NCBI GenBank assembly: GCA_900541045.1
Contig: UQID01000011.1
Location: forward strand, 1 to 64,000
Source: an uncultured Collinsella sp.
Lineage (GTDB): Bacteria; Actinomycetota; Coriobacteriia; Coriobacteriales; Coriobacteriaceae
Direction of reading: 5' to 3'
Length of the DNA: 64,000 bases
Part shown: in pieces, positions 59,617 to 64,000 of the stretch
Layout: each line of letters opens with the position of its first letter
Position numbering within the stretch: position 1 is the stretch's first letter
Made by a program: the position numbers and the translations under genes
Notes under the pieces: model-generated
What the model saw: only the letters and a program-made list of their open reading frames with translations
What the model was told of the DNA's origin: nothing
The model's database searches: none

Positions 59617-60096
59617 ATGGAGTTGAAGATTTCGATCGTGACGTGCTCGGATACGCGCGATCTTGCTCAGGACGAGGCTGGAGCCGCACTCGAGGAACTT
59701 ATCGAGGCGCAGGGCTGGACGGTCGTCTCACATGTGGTCGTGCGCGACGACGCCAGCGAGATCGGTGATGCCATTGTGGAAGCTGCCGATGAGTGCCACG
59801 CCAACGTCGTCCTCACCTGTGGCGGCACGGGACTTTCGATGCGCGACGTGACGCCCGAGGCGACGCGTGCCGTCTGCGACCGCGATGTGCCGGGTATTGC
59901 AGAGGCAATCCGTGCGTACTCCATGACCAAGACACGCCGCGCTATGCTCTCGCGCGCCGTGTGCATGCAGCGTGGGCATACGCTTGTCATCAACTTTCCG
60001 GGATCCACGAAAGCGGCCCGCGAAAGCTGGGAGGCCGTGAGCGATCAGCTGGAGCATGCGGCCCAAATGACGGCGGGCGGCGGACATACCAAATAA
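59617..60096 (+). CDS. Molybdopterin adenylyltransferase MogA/MoaB family
   Basis: A 159-aa MoCF-domain protein that adenylylates molybdopterin before MoeA acts. SIVTCSDTRDLAQDEAG, LTCGGTGLSMRDVTPEAT and the C-terminal INFPGSTKAARESWEAV are diagnostic; TGGTG-like CGGTGLSxRD fits both MogA and MoaB. GGAGGA precedes ATG 59617. It is downstream of moeA; a terminator then separates it from mod genes. Confidence 0.93.
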   Translation: MELKISIVTCSDTRDLAQDEAGAALEELIEAQGWTVVSHVVVRDDASEIGDAIVEAADECHANVVLTCGGTGLSMRDVTPEATRAVCDRDVPGIAEAIRAYSMTKTRRAMLSRAVCMQRGHTLVINFPGSTKAARESWEAVSDQLEHAAQMTAGGGHTK

Positions 60097-60109
60097 GCGG
60101 TTTACCTGC

Positions 60110-60146
60110 GGCGGGGCGACCTGAACGGCTGCTCCGCCTTTGTTTT
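60110..60146 (+). terminator. Terminator after the mogA/moaB gene
   Basis: GGCGGGGC pairs with GCTCCGCC (8 bp, one G-T), 13-nt loop, followed by TTTGTTTT. Confidence 0.75.
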
Positions 60147-60186
60147 CCGCCGAAGCGACGCCGAGGTGCACGGCAACTCGAAACTA

Positions 60187-60239
60187 TATTCTCTAGCGAG
60201 AATAATTTCTCATTATCATTATTCGCGCGGAAGTATAAT
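60187..60239 (+). promoter_or_regulatory. modABC promoter with operator-like palindrome
   Basis: TATAAT (60234-60239) is a perfect -10 without a good -35. Upstream are a perfect palindrome TATTCTC-TAGC-GAGAATA (60187-60204) and an AT-rich CATTATCATTAT tract (60211-60222), whose complement ATAATGATAATG resembles Fur-box hexamers. The regulator is unknown; it could be ModE-like or a metal sensor. Confidence 0.55.
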
Positions 60240-60299
60240 CTAGTAACAGAATAAAGCCTGCGGCGGGGTGCCCGGGCATAGCGTTCGAAAGGGTTGAAT

Positions 60300-61175
60300 A
60301 TGTTCGATATGGTTTCACGCCGCGGTTTTGTCTCGCTTTCTGCTGCCGCTGCCGCCGGCCTTGGCCTTGCCGGCTGCTCGGGCAACAAGACGTCCGAGCC
60401 CGCTGGTTCCGATGCCGGCTCCGTCAAGTCTTCCTCTAAGAAGAAGGCTGTCGAGCTGCAGGTCTTTGCCGCCAACTCGCTCGAGAAGGCCCTGCCCGAG
60501 GTTCAGGAGTTCTACACCGAGCAGACCGGCACCACGTTTGCCGACACGCAGTTTAAGGCGTCTGGCGACCTCGTCGAGCAGATGCGCGCCGGTGCCACGG
60601 CCGACGTGCTCATCACCGCTTCCAAGGGCACCATGGATGACGCTGAGACCGCCGAGCTCGTCGACGCCGGCACCCGTGAGGACATGTTCGTCAACGACCT
60701 CGTGATCATTCGCGCTGAGGGCTCCGACACCAAGGTCGAGGCCATCGCCGACGTCGCGAATCTGGACGGCAAGATTGCCATCGGCGACGCCAAGACCGTT
60801 CCCGCCGGAAAGTACGCCAACCAGGCTCTGGCCTCCGTGGGCCTCTACACTGGCACCGAGGGCGACGACGGCGAGTATACTCCCGAGATCGCCGACAAGG
60901 TCGCGCTGGCCGATAAAGTGGGCACCGCAGCTGCCTATGTGTCCACAGGCGACTGCGTGGCCGGTTTTGTCTACAGCTCCGACATCTTCCGCTACGACGG
61001 CATCGAGGAGGCCTTTGTGTGCCCCGAGGATTCGCACAAGCCCATTGTGTATCCGGGCGCTGTTGCCGAGAGCTCCGAACATGCCGACGAAGCCAAGGCG
61101 TTCATCGATTTCTGCCTGACCAACAAGAAGGCTCAGAAGATTTGGGCTAAGTACGGCTTTGAGCTTTCCGCGTAG
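60300..61175 (+). CDS. modA: Molybdate-binding lipoprotein ModA
   Basis: The extracytoplasmic molybdate/tungstate receptor, 291 aa. It has a twin-arginine-like SRRGFVSLS and lipobox LAGC (C26), a Ser/Lys-rich tether, then a periplasmic-binding fold beginning ELQVFAANSLEKALPEVQEFY, with ADVLITASKGTMDDA, IAIGDAKTVPAGKYANQAL and PIVYPGAVAESSEHADEAKAFIDF. ATG 60300 (AAAGGG seven bases upstream) is preferred to TTG 60294. Confidence 0.94.
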   Translation: MFDMVSRRGFVSLSAAAAAGLGLAGCSGNKTSEPAGSDAGSVKSSSKKKAVELQVFAANSLEKALPEVQEFYTEQTGTTFADTQFKASGDLVEQMRAGATADVLITASKGTMDDAETAELVDAGTREDMFVNDLVIIRAEGSDTKVEAIADVANLDGKIAIGDAKTVPAGKYANQALASVGLYTGTEGDDGEYTPEIADKVALADKVGTAAAYVSTGDCVAGFVYSSDIFRYDGIEEAFVCPEDSHKPIVYPGAVAESSEHADEAKAFIDFCLTNKKAQKIWAKYGFELSA

Positions 61176-61243
61176 TGCGGCTTGGCGCGATAATTCCATC
61201 GTTTTGTGTTTCACTCCGTCCTTGTATTCGCTTGGAGCTTTTC

Positions 61244-62686
61244 GTGCTTAATAGATTCCGCATGCTTGTCGCCTGTGCTTTGACCTTCGCACTTTGCTGG
61301 GTGCCGGGATTTGCGTTTGCTGGGGACGCTGAGGACGGGGCCCAGGCTGCTGCGACCGCTCATGGGCTTTCCTATGGGATCGAGGGTTTTGAGCGGTTGG
61401 CCAAGGGGACCGCTCGTGCCATGGAGGGCCAGCCTGAGGGCTACCGGTTTCCCGTTGACGAGGACGTGGACCTTGTAGTGGCGCCTGCTGCCGATCGCGT
61501 TGTGGTGTGGATATCGCCCAAGGCGGTCGAGAAGTATGGCTTGGATCCGCAGGACAACGAGTGCGTATCGGGTCTCAAGGCCCTCGTCTGTGAGCTCGAC
61601 AGCGCAAACTGCATGGGAGGTGCGCAGCTGGAGGACGTGGATCTTCCTTGGTATGTTACGGCGGAAACAACGTTTGATGCCGGCGGGTATACCTATGGCT
61701 TTGACGAGCGCGGTGCGGTTGGGGACCGCTATGTGGTGATTGCATCAGCCTCGGGTGATGCCAAGGGCGGCGCGCGTTGGCTTGATAGCGCTCAAATGGT
61801 AGAGGCGTCGTCTGTCGTGTTGCGGGATGAGCGGGGGCCCTTGACCTCTCTGGCCTCCTTTTTGGGCGACATCGACTATCGCCCGTTTTGGGTGTCCATA
61901 AAAACGAGCGGCCTTGCCCTGCTGATCTCCTTTGCGCTGGGCCTGTTTGCCGCGTGGAAGACCATGGGTACCTCGAGTCGCATCAAGGGCCTGCTCGACT
62001 CGGTCTTTACCATCCCTATGGTGTTGCCGCCTACGGTGTGCGGCTTTCTGCTCCTCATGCTGTTTGGCCGCTCGACCGGGGTGGGCCAGTGGCTCATCGC
62101 GCACGGTATCTCGATCGTCTTTACCTGGCCCGCGGCGGTGATCTCTGCCGTGGTGGTGTCGTTTCCCCTGGTCTACCGCACGGCGCTCGGTGCCTTTGAG
62201 AGCCTCGACATGCAGATGCTCGACGCCGCGCGAACTCTGGGATGGTCCGAGCGTCGCATCTTTACCAAGCTTATGATGCCGCTTGGCTGGCCCTCGATTG
62301 CCGCCGGCACGGTGCTCGCCTTTGCCCGCGCGATGGGCGAGTTCGGCTGCACCCTGTTCTTTGCGGGCAACTACGCCGGCATTACGCAGACCATTCCGAT
62401 TGCGATTTACTTTGAGTGGATGGGCGGTAACACGTCGGTGGCGCTCTTTTGGGTCATCGTCGTAATTGTGTTCAGTTTTCTGGTCATTCTGTTCATCAAC
62501 ATGTACACCGCGCATTCGCAAAAGTATCGCGAGCGGGGCCTTTCCCGTGCGGAACGCAAACAGGCCAAAGATCTCGCCGGACAGGGCGATTCGCTCGACC
62601 CGGCGGGCGGCGATGCCTTGCGTATCGATCGCGAGGCGCTGGCCGAGCTCATGCGCGATGATACGGTGCCGCAGGGAGGTCGATAG
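61244..62686 (+). CDS. modB: Molybdate ABC permease ModB with exported N-terminal domain
   Basis: 480 aa, about twice a normal ModB. Residues 1-26 are a signal peptide (CALTFALCWVPGFAFA), 27-211 form an exported domain with three cysteines (107, 116, 123) and no recognised family, and about 212-445 are the permease with FVSIKTSG-like start YRPFWVSIKTSGLALL, PMVLPPTVCGFLLLMLFG, the EAA loop DAARTLGWSERRIFTKLMMP, and EFGCTLFFAGNYAG. A charged tail follows. GTG 61244 has GGAG six bases upstream; GTG 61175 is possible. Part of modABC. Confidence 0.9.
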   Translation: MLNRFRMLVACALTFALCWVPGFAFAGDAEDGAQAAATAHGLSYGIEGFERLAKGTARAMEGQPEGYRFPVDEDVDLVVAPAADRVVVWISPKAVEKYGLDPQDNECVSGLKALVCELDSANCMGGAQLEDVDLPWYVTAETTFDAGGYTYGFDERGAVGDRYVVIASASGDAKGGARWLDSAQMVEASSVVLRDERGPLTSLASFLGDIDYRPFWVSIKTSGLALLISFALGLFAAWKTMGTSSRIKGLLDSVFTIPMVLPPTVCGFLLLMLFGRSTGVGQWLIAHGISIVFTWPAAVISAVVVSFPLVYRTALGAFESLDMQMLDAARTLGWSERRIFTKLMMPLGWPSIAAGTVLAFARAMGEFGCTLFFAGNYAGITQTIPIAIYFEWMGGNTSVALFWVIVVIVFSFLVILFINMYTAHSQKYRERGLSRAERKQAKDLAGQGDSLDPAGGDALRIDREALAELMRDDTVPQGGR

Positions 62687-62689
62687 GCC

Positions 62690-63760
62690 ATGTCGCTCGT
62701 TTTGGATATCAAAAAGCGCTATCCCGGGTTTATGCTCGACATGCAGCTTGAGGCCGGCGAGGATCGTGTGGCGCTGCTCGGTGCCTCGGGTTGCGGCAAG
62801 AGCTGCACGCTGCGCTGCATTGCCGGTGTGGAGACGCCCGACGAGGGCAAGATCGTCGTCAACGGCGTGACCTTTTTTGACTCGGCGGCGGGCATCAACC
62901 TGTCGCCTCAGGAGCGCAAATGCGCTCTGCTGTTCCAAAATTATCAGTTGTTTCCCAACATGACGGTGGCCGATAACGTATGCGCCGGTGTAAAGGATGC
63001 GGGCGACGCCACGGCGCGTAAAAAGCTTGCCGAGCGCTACCTGGGCATTTTTGGCCTGGCCGACTTTGCCGACCGCTATCCCGCGCGCCTCTCTGGCGGC
63101 CAGCAGCAGCGTGTGGCGCTTGCCCGCATGGTAGCGGCGCATCCGGGCATCTTTATGTTCGACGAGCCCATGAGCGCGCTCGATTCCTATCTTAAGAGCG
63201 CGCTCGAACAGAACATGCTCGACCTGTTCGAAGTATGCAACCGCACCGTGCTCTACGTGAGCCACGACATCGACGAAGCGTGCCGCTTGTGCCAACGTAT
63301 CTGCGTGATGCACGACGGGCATGTTGAGGAGGTCGGCTCCATCGAGGACGTGGTCCGCCGCCCACAGACGCTGGCGGCGCTGCGCCTAACTGGCTGCAAG
63401 AACACAAGCCGTGCGCGCAAAATCGGCGACGAAGAAGTTGAGGCCCTCGACTGGGGCATGACCTTTAACGTGGGCCGCGAGGTCCCCGATAATGTGGCGT
63501 ACCTGGGCGTTCGCGCAAGCTATTTCCATATTGATAATCGCGTTGAGCGGGGCCGTAACAGCTACGATTTGCATGTGGCCCGTGTGAGCGATTCGCGCTT
63601 TGAGCGGCTGGTGCTGCTGGACGTGCCGCGCGCTGATGCGCCCACGCGTCTGCAGTGGAAGGTCAACAAGGTGGGCGTGCCTGTCGACGAGCTACCGCAA
63701 GCAGGCGAGACGCTGCGCATGCACTTCGATGCCAGCAGGATCCATTTGGTTTGTCGATAG
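62690..63760 (+). CDS. modC: Molybdate ABC transporter ATPase ModC
   Basis: The cytoplasmic ATPase of the molybdate transporter, 356 aa. Walker A GASGCGKS (31-38), Q-loop LLFQNYQLFPNMTV, signature [13 protein letters not shown], Walker B IFMFDEPMSALD, and switch His in LYVSHDIDE. The C-terminal ~130 residues match the position of the regulatory MOP/TOBE-like domain. It is 3 bp after modB, with GGGAGG about ten bases upstream. A terminator follows. Confidence 0.95.
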   Translation: MSLVLDIKKRYPGFMLDMQLEAGEDRVALLGASGCGKSCTLRCIAGVETPDEGKIVVNGVTFFDSAAGINLSPQERKCALLFQNYQLFPNMTVADNVCAGVKDAGDATARKKLAERYLGIFGLADFADRYPARLSGGQQQRVALARMVAAHPGIFMFDEPMSALDSYLKSALEQNMLDLFEVCNRTVLYVSHDIDEACRLCQRICVMHDGHVEEVGSIEDVVRRPQTLAALRLTGCKNTSRARKIGDEEVEALDWGMTFNVGREVPDNVAYLGVRASYFHIDNRVERGRNSYDLHVARVSDSRFERLVLLDVPRADAPTRLQWKVNKVGVPVDELPQAGETLRMHFDASRIHLVCR

Positions 63761-63771
63761 CGCCGGGTAAT

Positions 63772-63807
63772 GCCGTCGGGGATATAAGCCTCGGCGGCTT
63801 TGTTTTT
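63772..63807 (+). terminator. Rho-independent terminator after modC
   Basis: GCCGTCGGGG pairs with CCTCGGCGGC (10 bp, two G-T pairs), loop ATATAAG, followed by TTTGTTTTT. Confidence 0.85.
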
Positions 63808-63894
63808 GCCGTTCGCCGAATGAGAGATGACAAACTCTTATCAATCAAGAGAATTGTTTATTAAACGACGGCACACGATGCTGTCGTACGAATG

Positions 63895-63926
63895 TCAACG
63901 GTGTTCGCATGGTCGATGACCGTTGA
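63895..63926. promoter_or_regulatory. Inverted repeat upstream of the last gene
   Basis: TCAACGGT (63895-63902) is inverted as ACCGTTGA (63919-63926) with a 16-bp spacer, 37 bp before the start codon. The second arm overlaps a -35-like TTGATA. An operator is possible. A second stem, CGACGGCA/TGCTGTCG, lies just upstream. Confidence 0.4.
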
Positions 63927-63962
63927 TATAGTTGATCTTATCTTGTAAAGGAGGGTGCGCAC

Positions 63963-64000
63963 ATGCCGCAGACGACATACATTCGCCGCGTTGCCGCGCG
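63963..64000 (+). CDS. Start of an unidentified gene (partial)
   Basis: ATG 63963 with AAAGGAGG eight bases upstream begins MPQTTYIRRVAAR and runs off the window end. Twelve complete codons are too few to identify a family. The very strong ribosome site supports a real gene. Confidence 0.6.
   Translation, partial: MPQTTYIRRVAA

Overview
The window looks like one stretch of a high-GC chromosome from a Coriobacteriia-type anaerobic gut actinobacterium, most probably Collinsella. This is inferred from base composition, SepF with FtsZ and no ftsA, the anaerobe-type gene set, GTG/TTG starts with strong AGGAGG-like sites, and intergenic palindromes. No database search was possible. The first 49 bases are not genomic: they are an Illumina/Nextera P7 adapter with index, so the contig begins at an artefact and mraZ lacks its 5' end.

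1-15.5 kb is a compact dcw cluster: mraZ (partial), rsmH, an ftsL-like gene, a class B PBP, murF, mraY, murD, ftsW, murG, murC, murB, ftsQ and ftsZ, closed by a terminator. 15.5-21 kb is pgeF-pstSCAB-phoU, preceded by an 11-nt-period direct repeat like a PHO box and a compact three-way-junction leader. 21-23.6 kb returns to division: yggS, sepF, yggT (apparently with a non-canonical start) and divIVA.

24-36 kb is metabolic and mostly short operons: a nitroreductase, DUF47-Pit phosphate uptake, a Bax1-I membrane protein, a PARG-like macrodomain protein lacking the catalytic Glu, an SGNH hydrolase, thiD, thiC with a TPP riboswitch, YaaA and an M18 aminopeptidase. A strikingly regular six-fold repeat array lies between the SGNH gene and thiD.

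36-48 kb holds polA, a Cof-type phosphatase, argG-argH with a candidate arginine leader peptide and a 56-codon gene between them, ndk, rpiB, a cysteine desulfidase-like gene and a second HAD phosphatase.

48-64 kb holds rpsA, the RNase P RNA gene, a YigZ protein, a C_GCAxxG_C_C protein, an O-acetylhomoserine sulfhydrylase-type enzyme, an MFS transporter, xpt, an RF-like GGQ protein, a lipid kinase, a CLC-F-type antiporter, and a molybdenum block (moeA, mogA/moaB, modA, modB with an exported N-terminal domain, modC). The most interesting unexplained feature is a ~111-bp structured element present twice (after the cysteine desulfidase gene and directly after rnpB), whose stems show compensatory base changes. 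Several other inverted repeats form at least one related family. No tRNA, 5S/16S/23S rRNA, CRISPR array, prophage or transposase gene was seen.
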